Shown: positions 12,370 to 25,581 of the stretch, one piece after another | Layout of the letters: every line of letters begins with the position of its first letter | Position numbering within the stretch: position 1 is the stretch's first letter | Source of the DNA: Impatiens glandulifera | Lineage: Eukaryota; Streptophyta; Magnoliopsida; Ericales; Balsaminaceae | NCBI RefSeq assembly: GCF_907164915.1 | Contig: NC_061862.1 | Span: forward strand, 91,064,051 to 91,128,050 | Direction: 5' to 3' | DNA length: 64,000 nucleotides | Notes under the pieces: model-generated | Databases searched by the model: none | What the model saw: only the letters and a program-made list of their open reading frames with translations | Told to the model about the DNA's origin: nothing | Program-made: the position numbers and the translations under genes

Positions 12370-12706
12370 TATATATTTTATCTCTCTTCATATCTATAAT
12401 ACATTTTATAATTAATTTTATATAAATATATATTTATTTCTTTATATATTAACTCCTATATTTTTTTATTAATATATTTTTTTAAATTCTTTTCATATTT
12501 ATTATAAATTATTTATTTTTAATTTTTTTTGTATTTTCAATTTTTATTTTATCTCTCATCATATATATATATATATATATAAAATTAATTTTGTATCTCT
12601 AATAATTAATTAATTTTTTTTATGTTATCACTCCTCATTTATCTATTAATTTTCCTTTTTAATTATTTTTTTTTATTTTCTCTAATTTTATTTATATATA
12701 TATAAG
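12117..12706. other. AT-rich low-complexity DNA with (TA)n
   Basis: TTTA/TTAT-rich DNA with a (TA)n tract at about 12326-12364. A phrase around TTTTTTATGTTATCACTCCTC recurs (about 12255 and 12617), a small local duplication. No gene seen. Confidence 0.5.
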
Positions 12707-13494
12707 ATTTGTAAGGGAGTGAGAAATATATGATGACGATGAAATACTTTTTGCAATGAACTCTTTCGATTCACATCCGTAAATCTTGACTACATTACTA
12801 AAATGGTAAAAATTTAAAATCATTCAATTTTTTCTATTGATTTATCATTATTATCAGGTATGATTGTATGAAGATTATAAAACATTAAAAGATTGTTCAT
12901 TTCATGTGTTTGATTATATTTTAATATGTCACTTGATTTAATGTATTTAACGATATTACAATTATTTTTTTCTTCTATAATATAGGTCCACGTTTTCAAT
13001 CTTCATTGCCTTAGTTAGTGAAGAATCGTGCAAATATTTACACCTTATATATTGCTTTAATATGGCCCAAGGTTCTCATATTTTTTGAGTGTGTGTTGCA
13101 CTAAATCGTAATTTGTAAGGGAGTGAGAAATATATGATGACGATGAAATATTTTTTGCAATGAACTCTTTCGATTCACATCCGTAAATCTTGACTACATT
13201 ACTAAAATGGTAAAATTTTGAGATCATTCATTTTTTTCTATTGATTTATCATTATTATCAGGTATGATTGTATGAAGATTAGAAAACATTAAAAGATTAT
13301 CAGTTTCATGTGTTTGATTACATTTTAATATGTCACTTGATTTAACGTATTTAACGATATTATAATTGTTTTTTCTTCTATAATATAGGTCCACGTTTTC
13401 AATCTTCGTTACCTTAGTTAGTGAAGAATCATGCAAATATTTACACCTTATATATTGCTCTAATATTGCTCAAGGTTCTCATATTTTTTGAGTA
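12707..13494 (+). repeat. Tandem duplication of a ~400-bp unit
   Basis: Unit 1 (12707-13090) and unit 2 (13111-13494) both begin ATTTGTAAGGGAGTGAGAAA and end CTCATATTTTTTGAGT, with only scattered differences. The offset is about 404 bases. No protein-coding potential is apparent; the open frame 13224-13436 (minus) lies inside unit 2 and is not conserved as a gene. Confidence 0.85.
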
Positions 13495-15565
13495 TTTTGG
13501 TTTTAAAATTTCTATAAAGACTTTTTTAGAGGAGCTGAGTAAATTTAGAGATATTAAAAAACTTAAATATTTATGACAATTTTGCAGATCAAATGGTAAA
13601 AAACTTTTACGTCAATAAATTTTCTTAATTACATTTTTTTTTAGATATCATTATATAAAAAAACAGCATAATGCAAGTTTGCAACATCTATGTCCAAGCG
13701 AGGAAGAGCATACATCAAATTTACTAAACAATTTGAGTGGATGCTTGATAATTTTCATTGACTTTATATAAATAATATTAACATTTTTTTTATTAATATA
13801 ATCATAAAAAAAAATTATAATGATTTATGAGGATTCCCAACATCTCATAAATGATAGACTTTCGTAAAGACATATGTAGTCAGTGCGAGAAAATATATAT
13901 AATCGTTGTGCCTATTATAACATTATGCATTTCAAAAATGTTGATAGTTAATGAATTTATATTATTTTTTATTCTTAATAATCAAATCTTTTTATTACTA
14001 CTATCACAAAAGTTAACACAAAAGGTAACTACTTTCATGTCGAAACTCCTAAAATAGAATTAAGGATAACAAAATACACTTTTTCCATTATTATTTTTTA
14101 AATAATTTATACACATTTTATGGCTTCACGACGAATTATCCTAAGAAGTAATTGTGAAGATGATTTGTCCAAACTAAAAGTTGAGTCATCTAATAAAATT
14201 TTGTCATTTTAACTTATATATTAAATTATTCTTTATTCGTTTTAAAATTTGTTTGACATTATGCACATATTTATTTTTAATATGCTAAATTATAATACCT
14301 TTTGGTCAACAAATAATGTTTTTGACATTATCTAAAATTGATTATAATACTCATTATCTCCTAATAATGATCATATTAATTTTTAAATAATTTATGCATA
14401 TTTTTTAAATCTTCATACACCGGTTAGTGAAGAATCCATGCAAATATTTACACATTTTATAGTTTTCAGACGAATTACCCTAAAGTGTACTTGTGAAAAT
14501 GAATTATCCAAATTTAACCTTGAGTCATCTAATAAAATATTGTCATTTTAACTTATGTATTAAATTATTTTTTATTCGTTTAAAAAAAATTACATTATAC
14601 ACTTATTTATTTTTAATATGCTAAATTATAATATCTTTAAGGTCAACAAATAATTTGTTTTAACATTTTATATCTAAAATTGATCATAATACTCATTATT
14701 CCTCTACTAATAATCATAATACTCATTATTTCCTAATTTTTTTATATATTTGTTTATTTTAATTATGAGAATGTTTATTTTAATATGTTTTCTAAAATTT
14801 ATGATTATTTTCAGTTAAAAAATTTATTTATATTTACACATAAATTCAATTTTATTAAAAATATTCAAAGTGTTACGTAAAAATATATTGGTGGTTAAAA
14901 TATATAAATTCAATGAGTCGGTTTGAGTAAGATTACTAAACGAGAAATTGATTAAATTTATGAATAAATATGAAATGAGATGTTTGATTAATAAAAAAAA
15001 TTAAATTTGGAGTATAATATTTGATAAAATAATATTATTAATATAGAAGGGAGCTAATATTAATATTTTTAAAATTAAAAATTATTTATATTATTTTTCT
15101 TTCAAATATATTTAACTTATTTTTGTATTTTAATATTCATATTTTAAAATAATTAATTATAAAAAATATAAAAAATATGTAATATATATTATTAAATAAT
15201 AAAATTAAAAAAAATATATTTTGACATATTTTAAATTTTTAATAAAAAATTGTTATTTTAATTTATAGTTGTCTCGTATAAATTTACTAAAGTATTATAC
15301 TATAAAATTGATTTTATTAAATAAAAATAATAATTAATGTTATTATTTAATATAAAATTAATAATTATATATATATATATTAATATATTATTAAATAAAT
15401 AAAATTAAATAAAAAATAAAAAATCTTAAAAAGAATTAAAAAAAGCAAAAATAACTTAAGATAAATAATAAAAAAATTTAAACATTATATATATTTGAAA
15501 ATATATTTAACTAATTATGTTATGTTTTAAAATGATAAAGAAAATTTGAGACTTATTTATTATTC
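13495..15565. other. AT-rich DNA outside the tandem repeats
   Basis: Apart from the duplication at 14.1-14.7 kb, nothing supported is seen. The 68-codon frame at 13851-14057 is AT-driven and has no recognisable domain. Confidence 0.4.
14106..14680 (+). repeat. Second tandem duplication, ~220-bp unit, ~345-base offset
   Basis: The sequence from TACACATTTTATGG (about 14110-14330) is repeated at about 14450-14675. Shared phrases include GAGTCATCTAATAAAAT, TTGTCATTTTAACTTAT and GGTCAACAAATAAT. The second copy is preceded by a piece of the 12.7-kb repeat (GGTTAGTGAAGAATCCATGC near 14420), so the two repeat families overlap. Confidence 0.75.
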
Positions 15566-16090
15566 ATGACAAGTTGGAGACGGCACTTTTATTCCTACAT
15601 GAGATGACACTGCTTTTGTGGAGGAGGCAGGGACGGACCTAGGATTTCGAACTGGGGTGAGCTTGAAAAAAATTTAAGGTTGGCTTTAAATAATAAAGAG
15701 AAAATTTTGAAAAAAACAAGTATATAAAAGTAAAGTTTTATCATTTTTTAATAATTAAATAAAAAACAATGAATTATATTAATTTTTTTAAGAAATTAAG
15801 GGTAATGTCATATTTCTACCGTAAAAAAAATAATTTTTGTTTTCGTGGTGGGCTTCAGCCCACCCGAGCCCCTACATAGATTCGTCCCTGGGAGGAGGCG
15901 AGAAGGAGATATTGAACGAGGGACCTTGAGGATGGAAACATGGGAAGACTTCAAGACTGAGTTCAAACGTCAATTCTTCCCAAAGAATGTCAAGTACGAG
16001 GCTAGGAAAAGGTTGAGTCAACTTGTGCACAAAGGGACCATTCAAGGAGTATGTGAAGGAGTTATAGGAGTTGATGTTCGAGTTACCTAG
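15566..16090 (+). pseudogene. Ty3/gypsy gag fragment split by a MITE
   Basis: Read across the MITE at 15628-15890, the frame has the order typical of the Ty3/gypsy capsid region: a W-R-R motif, then METWEDFKTEFKRQFFP, then a YEARKRLSQLVHKGTIQ stretch. Here the Trp and Arg residues, the ETWEDF core and the G-T spacer are recognisable. After residue ~80 frameshifts end the frame in a short off-frame tail with a TAG near 16090. Nothing of protease, RT or integrase is nearby. It is a degraded fragment of about 260 coding bases. Confidence 0.7.
15628..15890. mobile_element. hAT-type MITE with 8-bp target duplication
   Basis: The 263-bp element starts CAGGGACGGACCTA and ends TAGATTCGTCCCTG, imperfect inverted repeats of about 14 bp. 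It is flanked on both sides by GGAGGAGG (15620-15627 and 15891-15898), an exact 8-bp duplication as made by hAT transposases. It has no coding capacity. Removing it rejoins the gypsy gag frame, which fixes the order of events. Confidence 0.92.
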
Positions 16091-16379
16091 TCTAACTATA
16101 TATTTAATAATTAATTAATTATATTAATTAATTTATTTATTTATTAATATTTTTTGTTGTTAAATATATATTTTCACTAAATAGTCAAAATTAATATAGT
16201 TATAAAAAATGCAAATAAACTCAACATGTGTTTTTTAGTATTTTATTTTCTAAATAAGTAAATCAGCACTGAGTAATATCATAATAAAGTAGAATTTTAT
16301 ATAATTTAATTGGTAATATTATTCAAAACTTAATATTTGAAAAAAAAAATTCAAACTTATATAAATGGAATTTTATATT
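16091..16379. other. AT-rich DNA
   Basis: Nothing recognised. Confidence 0.4.
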
Positions 16380-16804
16380 TTTAGATATTTGATAAATTTA
16401 AAAATATATATTAACATTAAATTTTAATTAAAATTATTTTTTGTAAAAATTAAACCAATTTAAAATTAATTAAATTTGAATAATATTAGTTCTCTTCAAA
16501 AATATTTATATATAAATAATATTTTGTTTATATTTTTATCTGTGAATTTTCAAAAAAAAAAAGTTAAGTAATGAACATGAAAATAAAAATGAAGACATGT
16601 TTAAAGAATATAAATTTTACACTTTCATGAGAATAAATGTATAGAGATACACAACAATAACAAATATATAATAACATATATTTATTTATGGGAAAATAAA
16701 TGAGTTTCGAGCTATAATATGATTCTCTACCTAGCATAGTCTATGATACATTTTGTGCTTCCGTGACATGCCATAAAATTTGAACATTGATACAAGCCAT
16801 TCAT

Positions 16805-16875
<71 letters not shown>

Positions 16876-17241
16876 AAAGTTTGAATATTTGAAGAATAAT
16901 GATTATTTTTATATTTAAAAATATGTTATTTTATTCTTACCAAAAAAAAAAATACTTAACTAAACTAATTATGTTAGGTTAAGACATCAATTACTGATTC
17001 ACTTTAAAAAGGTCTTAAATGGAAGTATATTATGATTTTGAAAATTATGTTAACATTTTAATTATTTTTTGAAAATGTGAAAGATAAATTTTAAGGTATA
17101 TGTAATTTTTTAAGTATTTTTAATTGTTTTTCTTATAACTATTTATGAATAAGATAATTTTATAAAATTTATTTTTTATTTATGTCTTATTTATCTTTAT
17201 TTTATAACTATAACCGTGCAACGCATGGTATCTTACCTAGT
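16380..17241 (+). mobile_element. Helitron-like element ending CTAGT
   Basis: Related to 7650-8306 over several hundred bases. It ends CCGTGCAACGCATGG ... ACCTAGT: an imperfect 6-bp stem followed by CTAGT, the classic 3' end of plant non-autonomous Helitrons. A (TA)n tract (about 16812-16873) interrupts it. The next Helitron-like module begins three bases later at 17245. The 5' border is only approximate. Confidence 0.55.
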
Positions 17242-17244
17242 ATA

Positions 17245-18111
17245 TCTATAATGATGCTTAATTTTGAAAGTGTCCGTATTGTCGGGGTCGAGAGTTGTGG
17301 TTAATTTGGATATATATTTGATAGTAAATAAATATTTGGGTCGGATTGTGGGTTGATCCGCACATTAACTTAAAACGGTTAAAAATAAAATTAAAAATGT
17401 TATAGTTATGGTTTGAACTTACAACCTAACAAAACAAGTACAACCCTTTAAACAACTAGGCTAATAACACTTTATATTTTAAATTCAACACCAAATTTGA
17501 TGAACGCGGGACATTTTAACAATATAAGTTCAATTTTTAACTAACTAATCTATATATATAATGATGCTTAATTTTTAAAGTGTCCAGATTGTTGGGTCGA
17601 GAGATCTGGTTAATTTGAATATATATATAAGAGTTAATGGATACTTGGGTCGGATTGTGGGTTGACCCGCCCATAAACATTAAACGGTTAAAAATAAAAT
17701 TAAAAATGTTATAGGTATGGTTCAAACTTGCAGCCTAACAATATAAGTACAACCCTTTAACTAACAAGGCTAATAACACTTCATATTTTAAATTCAACAC
17801 TAAATTTGATGAACGCGGAACATTTTAACAATATAAATTCAACTTTTTAACTAACTAATCTACATATCTATATATATATATATAATGATGCTTAATTTTT
17901 AAAGTGTCAGAATTGTCGGGTCGAGAGCTGTGGTTAATTTGGATATATATGTGAGAGTAAATGGATACTTGGGTCGGATTGTGGGATGACTCGCCCATAA
18001 ACTTAAAACGTTTAAAAATAAAATTAAAAATGCTATCCCATTTTTACAGTAATATTTTTTTCACGATTTTTTATAATATTACTCGTATAAATGCACGGGA
18101 TAAATGCTAGT
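17245..18111 (+). mobile_element. Tandem Helitron-like array A1 (three 5' modules, one CTAGT end)
   Basis: Modules of about 305 bp begin TCTATA...ATGATGCTTAATTTT at 17245, 17549 and about 17859. Each carries GTCGGGTCGAGAGCTGTGG-like sequence, GGGTCGGATTGTGGGTTGAC, and a minus-strand tRNA-like stretch (B box GGTTCGAAC, A box complement CTAGTTGGTTAAAG). The last module instead runs into ACTCGTATAAATGCACGGG and ends CTAGT at 18111. The base before the array is A and the base after is T, the Helitron target rule. The pattern suggests repeated 5' units with a single terminator. Confidence 0.6.
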
Positions 18112-18844
18112 TTGTATAATAAATATACACCATTTTTTTTATTAAAGACTTATCTTTATTGGTTGATATTTCTATTCCTCCAGATAAATCATTTCCATCT
18201 CTTTTGTAACATCACAACTTGTATTTCTGAAATATCAAAGACAAAAAAATTTGATGGCGCAAGCTACTATATAGCTTAGCACACATGAAACTGTTTTAAG
18301 ATTGTTAGATATCTTGTCTTTAAATTACAAAAATATATAAACAATACAATGTATCAAATAAATAAAATAAACGAAATGTATACGACGAACAATATCACTG
18401 TATAAGAGGTTGATTCGAGGCATATGCTTAAAACATCTCCCTTGAAATAGTTTCATTGTCTCCCGTTTGTGCTGGAGCCTATCGTAGATGGCTGTCTCCC
18501 AAGGTACAACTAATCTAATAGTGATTCTGCAGTGGAATTACTACGCATCGAACTTGATCAACGTACATGAACTATCACCAGGTTTCAACGAAAAATATCG
18601 AGTGATGAACTCGAAAAACACTCACAAAATAAGAAGAGGGCTTTTGGAATTCTAAAGTGATAAATGATAAGAGGTTAAAGTGGTTTGTGATTAGAGATGA
18701 GGGGTTTTATAATGTTGAAAATATAAACTTTCATAAAAATAAAATCAACAATTAACTTTTAATCTAAATGGCTGACATTGATTGTCTCTTCATTGCCCTT
18801 TGTATTTTATCTTCATTAAAAAAGAGAAGTAACATGATTTTTCT
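18112..18844. other. Non-repetitive segment between Helitron arrays, possible gene fragment
   Basis: About 18370-18720 is less AT-rich than its surroundings and looks like exon/UTR material; on the minus strand a frame includes VPWETAIYDRLQHKRETMKL. I do not recognise a family. Its position between two runs of Helitron-like modules would fit transduced host DNA, which is inference. The 62-codon plus-strand frame at 18091-18279 is not supported as a gene. Confidence 0.3.
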
Positions 18845-19521
18845 AATTGTTAATAAATTAAAAATGCTATAAAATGGTTCGAACTTGCAACCTAACAAAA
18901 TAAGTACAACCCTTTTAACCAACTAAACTAATAACACTTTATATTTTAAATTCAACACCAAATTGGGTTGGATTGTGGGTTGACCCGCCCATAAACTTAA
19001 AACGGTTTAAAATAAATTAAAAATGCTATAGATATAGTTCGAACTTGCAACCTAACAAAACAAGTACCACTCTTTAACCAACTAGGCTAATAAAACTTTA
19101 TTTTTTAAATTCAACACCAAATTTGATGAACGCGGGATAATTTAATAATATAAGTTCAAATTTTTAACTAACTAATCTATATATATATATATATAATGAT
19201 GCTTAATTTTTAAAGTGTCCGGATTGTCGGGTCGAGTGCTGTGGTTAATTTGGATATATATGTGAGATCAAATGGATATTTGGGTCGGATTGTGGGTTAA
19301 CACGCCCATAAACTTAAAACGGTTAAAAATAAATTAAAAATGCTATAGGTATGGTTCGAACTTGCAATCTAACAAAACAAGTACAATCCTTTTAACCAGC
19401 TAAGCAAATAACACTTTACATTTTAAATTTAACACCAAATTTAATGAACGCAGGACATTTTAACAATATAAGTTCAACTTTTAAACTAACTAATCTATAT
19501 ATATATATATATATAATGATG

Positions 19522-19556
<35 letters not shown>

Positions 19557-20341
19557 GATGTTTAATTTTTAAGGTGTCTGAATTGTCGGGTCGAGAACTG
19601 TGGTTAATTTTGATATATATGAGAATAAATGGATACTTGGGTCGGATTGTGAGTTGACCCGCCCATAAACTTAAAACATTTAAAAAAATTAAAAATGCTA
19701 TAGGTATGGTTCGAACTTGCAACCTAACAAAACAAGTTCAACCCTTTAACTAACTAGGCCAATAAGACTTTATATTTTAAATTTAACACAAAATTTGATA
19801 AACGCGGGATATTTTAACAATATAAGTTCAATTTTTTAACTAACTAATATATATATATATATATATATAATGATGCTTAATTTTTAAAGTGTTCGGATTG
19901 CTGGGTCGTGAGCTGTGATTAATTTGGATATATATGTGAGAGTAAATAGATACTTGGGTCGGATTATGGGTTGACCCGCCCATAAAAATGCTATAGGTAT
20001 GATTCGAACTTGCAACCTAACAAACCAAGTACAACCCTTTAACCAACTATGCTAAAAACACTTTATGTTTTAAATTTAACATCAAATTTGATGACCGCGG
20101 AACATTTTAACAATATAAGTTCAATTTTTTAACTAACTAATCTATATATAAATATATAATGATACTTAATTTTTTAAAGTGTCCGAATTGCCGGATCGGG
20201 AGCTGTGATAATTTGAATATATATGTGAGAGTAAATGAATACTTGGATCAGATTGTGGGTTGACCCGCCATAAACATTTTTACCGTATTATTTTTTTCAC
20301 GATTTTTTATATTATTATTCTTACACGAAATACATGTTAGT
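18845..20341 (+). mobile_element. Tandem Helitron-like array A2
   Basis: The same ~330-bp module as at 17245-18111 recurs, beginning with a partial unit at 18845 and then units starting near 19176, 19494, 19848 and 20141. One unit carries a small internal duplication of its TA-rich start (about 19494-19570). The array ends near 20341 in a sequence like the A1 end (TTTTTTTCACGATTTTTTAT, then TTAGT, a degenerate CTRRT). Open frames here (for example 19495-19722) are repeat-derived. Confidence 0.55.
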
Positions 20342-21018
20342 GTACTTAATAGTACACTTACATCCAACTTATAAATAAATATTTTCTTTAACAAAAACAA
20401 AATATCTCAACTAATAAAATTTTACTACTCTTTACAAATATATATTTTTTCTTTTTAGAAAAGAGGGCAAACAAATGTGAAAAGTAAAAATTATAATATT
20501 GATATTAATTTTCTATATTAATATAATCAATAAAGGCTCAATTTGATTTTTTTTTATGTCATTTAATATTTGAATTTTTTCATATGTGATTGGAACTATT
20601 ATATTTTTATTAATTTAAAGTTTTATCTCAAATGGACAAAAGATCAAAGAAAAGATTTGAGTAAATTCGAATAAAATTAAATTTGGTATTTATTTTTAAC
20701 ATAACTTCAAAACGAAATAGTTTTGTGTTCGGTTTATCAATTTGCACGTATTTGTATTTTAAATTAATTTTTTTTTTTTGTAAGATTATGTGTTTCAAAC
20801 TATCGAATGTGGTTTAAATGTTTAAAAAATGTGTGATACATGAAAATAATTGAAAATTTTAATAGAAAAACATAATTGTTATTTTTTACTATTGTCATAA
20901 ATTAGTTAAGAAATAAAAAATACTCCGTTAAAACAAGAAGACAAACAAGTTGATTTGTTTTGAGAAAAACTTCTAATTATTAAAATTGTAATAACTAGAA
21001 TCACATATGGTATACTTT
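20342..21018. other. AT-rich DNA
   Basis: No gene or element recognised. Confidence 0.4.
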
Positions 21019-21032
21019 AAAATCGAGTCTCA

Positions 21033-21226
21033 TCCCCTCTTCTAGCCTAGTGGCAACAAGAGGTGGATATCCTCCAGGCCTCCATGAGGTCCTGAGTTCG
21101 AGCCCGTCAGGCGACAAGTTCTGCGCCTGGTTAATTGGTTAAGTATGTTTGCGGACTATGTACTTAACCCGCGGGGATTAGTCGCACTCCATAGGAGTAG
21201 CGGAACCCAGCGTTCTCAAAAAAAAA
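21033..21226 (+). mobile_element. tRNA-derived SINE with target duplication
   Basis: The ~190-bp element has an A-box-like region (TCTAGCCTAGTGGCAACAAG), a B box (GAGTTCGAGCCCG) about 45 bases later, a GC-richer body (CCGCGGGGATTAGTCGCAC) and an 11-base A tail. It is flanked by AAAATCGAGTCTCA on both sides (21019-21032 and about 21225-21238), a 14-base duplication typical of LINE-driven retroposition. The GGGATTAGTCG phrase near the 3' end recalls the tail shared by several angiosperm SINE families, a comparison from memory. Confidence 0.93.
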
Positions 21227-21238
21227 AATCGAGTCTCA

Positions 21239-24200
21239 ATTGTTGAAAATGGACGTTTGAACATATAGAAAATCCATCTAGCCCACATTTAATTTCATTA
21301 TTCTATAACCTAAAGAAACTTTTAATAATAATTAATTTAATTTAGTTTAGTTTCTTATACATTAAAAAGTTTGTATTTTTTTAAATTAAAAAAAAATCCA
21401 TATAATCATTATTAAAACCATTCTTCTCATTCTTTGAATCCGATCTAATACTCACATTAAATTTGCTTTATGATAGTTAGGTTTATCATAAAAAAATTAA
21501 CTTAAACATTTTCTTGATTATAAAAAACACTTATTTCCCCTATTTCATTTTTTTATTATCTCAATCTAAATTCAAATTATAAAATAAACTTTGGACATAA
21601 ATTTAAAACACATAGAAATTATTTGAATTTAATCTGAGCTCAAAAAATATTCCGGTGAAGTGTTTGTTTTATTGTCAAAACTAATAATATATTAATTAAT
21701 ATTATAATCAATGAATAAATTTGACCAAACTTATTAAATTTTATACTTTTGTTTAATATTTTTTTTTTGTGTAAATTATTATTATATTAGTATTTTTTTT
21801 ATATTATTTATTCAATAAAAATATATGTATATATATATAAACTAATGTTTAATACATTTTTTCTCTCTCCTTTTGGTCATAATTTTATTCAATTATTTAT
21901 TTTTTATATTTTAATACAAATAAAGATTTTGTCACCTAAAATTATTTAAATTTGTATTTTAAATATTATTTTATTCAATATTTTAAATAATAAATTAGTT
22001 CACACTTGATTTGAATTCAACTAAAAAAAATTATATATATATATATATATTTAAAAATAATAATTAAGTCTATATATATATTTGAAAATTAAAAAATTAT
22101 ACAAATAATAAATGTTTTTTAAATTATAATTTTGTAAATTTTAAATTAATAAATATATTTTAAAATTATATAGCTTATGTGTATATATATTAATAATAAT
22201 TTACATATATAATTGTAAATTATTTATATAATTGAAAACTAATTAATAAAAAAAATATATAATAAAAATAAGTTTAAAATAACAATTAAAGTACTATTTT
22301 TCTTGATTTTTTTTTAAATTATAACGAGTTGTTATTTGAATAAGAAGATTAGTTGTTAATAATTTAATAAAATATTTTATAATTTAAAATTAAATAAAAT
22401 ATAAATATATGATTAAATATTTTTAGTTGAATGATAAAATTTTGTTAAAAAATAAATGTTAATAGAGAAGAGAGAAGAAAGAATAAATTAACTTAACATG
22501 AATAATTGTAATTAGAGGAGCTAAATGAATATTTTTTTTTATGAATAAATATATTTAGATAAATTTTTAATAATTTGTAAATGTATACTATCGTATATAT
22601 AAAAAAAATTATGGAAATAAATTAGTTTTGTTTTGCTATAGTTTAAGTTAAGTACTAACACATAAATTATTTAGATAATTCATATTCTAATATATTTAAC
22701 TCATTTAATAAAATAACTTTTAAAGAATTATCTCAAAATTATTTTATAAACTATAAAATTAAAAATTAATTCAAACAAATTGAAAGAGGTTGAATTCCAT
22801 CAATTAAGGCAAAGGCAGCTTGAAGGACTATTAGATGGAGCTCAAGTCCTTCTCATCGGTCATAAGTACGTACTATGAACTGATGTAAGATAGTTTATAA
22901 TAAATGGGTAATTAATTAAGGTTGTCAATTAAAATAATTTCTTACTATTCAACTACAATGAAAGTATGATGGTTTTATGATAAATATTAAACTATTATAT
23001 TATATTTATTTATAAAAACACAATTATATGTTGAAATTTAAAAATTATACAAACAAAGTGATTTTAAATAAAAAATCAAATTTTATATGTATAAAGTACG
23101 AAAAAACTTTAAATATGTTTGATAAAATTAAAAATCTAATTCTTATTCCTGATTAATTTTGTTTTTGTATAATAAATAAATTTATATTTATTTATAGTTT
23201 AATTTTAAAATAAGTTTTCATATAAATAAAATAAAATATATTATATAAATAAAATTGGAAATACGATAAAATTATATAATTATATAAACATTATATATTA
23301 AAAAATAAATTATAATAAAATATTTTTATAATTAGGATAAGAGATATAATTATTATTTTTTTGAAAAAAAAAATCATATATATTAAAAATGAAAAAAATA
23401 AACTGTTTAAACATATCGACAAAAATTAACATGAAAATAAAAATAAAAAATAAGAAAAATTAAAAAATACTTAAAAAATTATCTCGTAAATTCTCGAGAA
23501 AATCTTTACTAAAGTAATCTAAAAAACATTATAAAAATATAGTATTATTAATAATACTCATCAGTACTATCAGTACTATCAGGTAGTCCACCAAATAATA
23601 ATTTGAATAAAAGATATAATTTTTATTTATTATTATTTTTAAATAGTTAATGTATATTATAAATGATAAAAATAAATTTAAATACAACTAACAAAAATAT
23701 GTAAGGGAAAATAAAAAATTCAAAAAATATGAAAATAATAAAATAATAAAATACAAATAAGTTGTTATATATGTAATAAATATTTATTTATTATATATAT
23801 ATATATATATAAATTTATATTATATATTAAAAATTAAATCAGTTGAAAGATATTTATTTATTTTATGTTTTGTTCTATATGACTAATTGTGGTGAGAGAG
23901 AAATTTGATTTTTTTTTTTTGTCAGCTTCATCAATTGAAAGTTATATTTCATTTATATATAGCCACGTAATCCAGTTTTCTTATACATTACAGGAGATTA
24001 TGTTAATTTTGTAATCTAACTATTAAAATGACCATGATTTATTGTTATTTATTTAAATTTAAGATGTTAACACATGGACTTATTGAATAATTAGAGTTAG
24101 AGTGATTTTAAAATAGAATGAAATTTAACTAAATGAAAAAGAAATTATTAATTAAAAAAGGTCATTAAGGTGAGTTCTGTTGCATTCATTCTTTATTTTT

Positions 24201-24688
24201 TCTTCTTCTCATTTTTAATTAAAAAACAAATAATAAATTAAATTAAAAATACATATGGGTAATGTCTCCTTCTTCCATTAAAAAAAAAGTTATTATTATT
24301 ATTTTGTTCGGGTTGGCATAAGCCTCCGCAGCAGAGTAACGTAGATCCGCCATAATTTATGAGAAATAATTATAATTTATTATTCAAATTGAAGATATTA
24401 TCAAATAATATATTTATGCAGGGTTAATAATTTAATTTATTATTTAATTTAATATATTAACGATTTTAAATATGTTTCATATTTTATAATCACTTATTTT
24501 TATATATTTAAATTAAAGTGTGTTAAAAATAATAAATTAAAATATCAAATTTATTTTAAAGTGAAAAAAAAAGTTAAAAACACTACTATGAAATAATCAC
24601 TAAAAATCACATTATCTTTCAAAGATTAATAAAATTACCACTTTATATAATGTTGTATTATATTTTTTATTTTTTTTCTCGTTACAAG
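21239..24688. other. Long AT-rich stretch without genes
   Basis: About 3.4 kb of very AT-rich DNA with short TA tracts (for example near 22030 and 23790). I found no open frame, RNA gene or transposon end I could support. A short G+C-richer patch near 24305-24350 (GGCATAAGCCTCCGCAGC) is unexplained. Confidence 0.5.
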
Positions 24689-24690
24689 TA

Positions 24691-25581
24691 TAGTAAAATC
24701 TCGATAAATTAATATTCGATACATTAATAACCTCGATTAATTAATAAATTTTTGTAGTCCCAACTCGGGACCATTAAGATAAATTAATAATTCGCTAAAT
24801 TTATAAGATAATATATTTTTATTAATTCATATAAGTCCCGTATAATATATAAATTAATAATTTCATATTACATTAAAATTATAGATATTTATTCTAAGAC
24901 GTATTTTTATAATCCAACTCAAATGTAATTTGTTTTCCCTTAAAATTGATGTCTCCTTGTACTTCATCTTAAATCCTTCTTAATGTTTATGCAGTTGTGG
25001 CGTACTATGTTCATATTGCAAGAGAAAATTATGCAATGTAATTGTTGCTTGAAGGACATTCTTTCGTGAGACCGACTCCAACTATGTATTGTCATCTTCT
25101 TTCTCATTTTTCATAACACTGCTAATGATTTATTCATCATTCAAAAATTCTGCAGCGACTTCATTTTCACCAGGATAATCAACTATGTACGTGTACATGA
25201 ATGTGTTTATTTAATTATTATTTATATTAATGAACTTAGTTTAAATTCATGAATGAATTAGGTTTAGCAATATTTATGAATGTATTTAATTTATTTAAAT
25301 TCATGAATCTATAATTTTATTAAAATTAATGCATTTATAATTTAATTACATTCAGAAATTTATTTAATTTATTAAAATTCATGAATATTAATTATTAATT
25401 TATTTGATTAATTAATAAATTATTAATTTATCGATGAATTAATAAATTATTAATTTATCGATTAATTAATAAATTATTAATTTATCGATTAATTAATAAA
25501 TTATTAATTTATCGATTAATTAATATTTCGATTAACTAATAATTTTCCCGGTCTTGGTGTTAATTTATCGAGATTTTACTG
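24691..25581. mobile_element. Emigrant/pogo-like DNA element with TA duplication
   Basis: The 891-bp element begins TAGTAAAATCTCGATAAATT and ends in the complement of CAGTAAAATCTCGATAAATT, flanked by TA on both sides (24689-24690 and 25582-25583). The ends resemble the Emigrant/Lemi1 (pogo-type) ends of dicots, from memory. No transposase frame is present. The right part (about 25409-25525) contains four tandem copies of a ~27-bp self-complementary unit (AATTAATAAATTATTAATTT plus ATCGAT). Confidence 0.8.

Noticed and set aside
24305..24350. Small G+C-richer patch as a gene fragment
   Set aside because: Too short, with no frame or splice signal to support a call.
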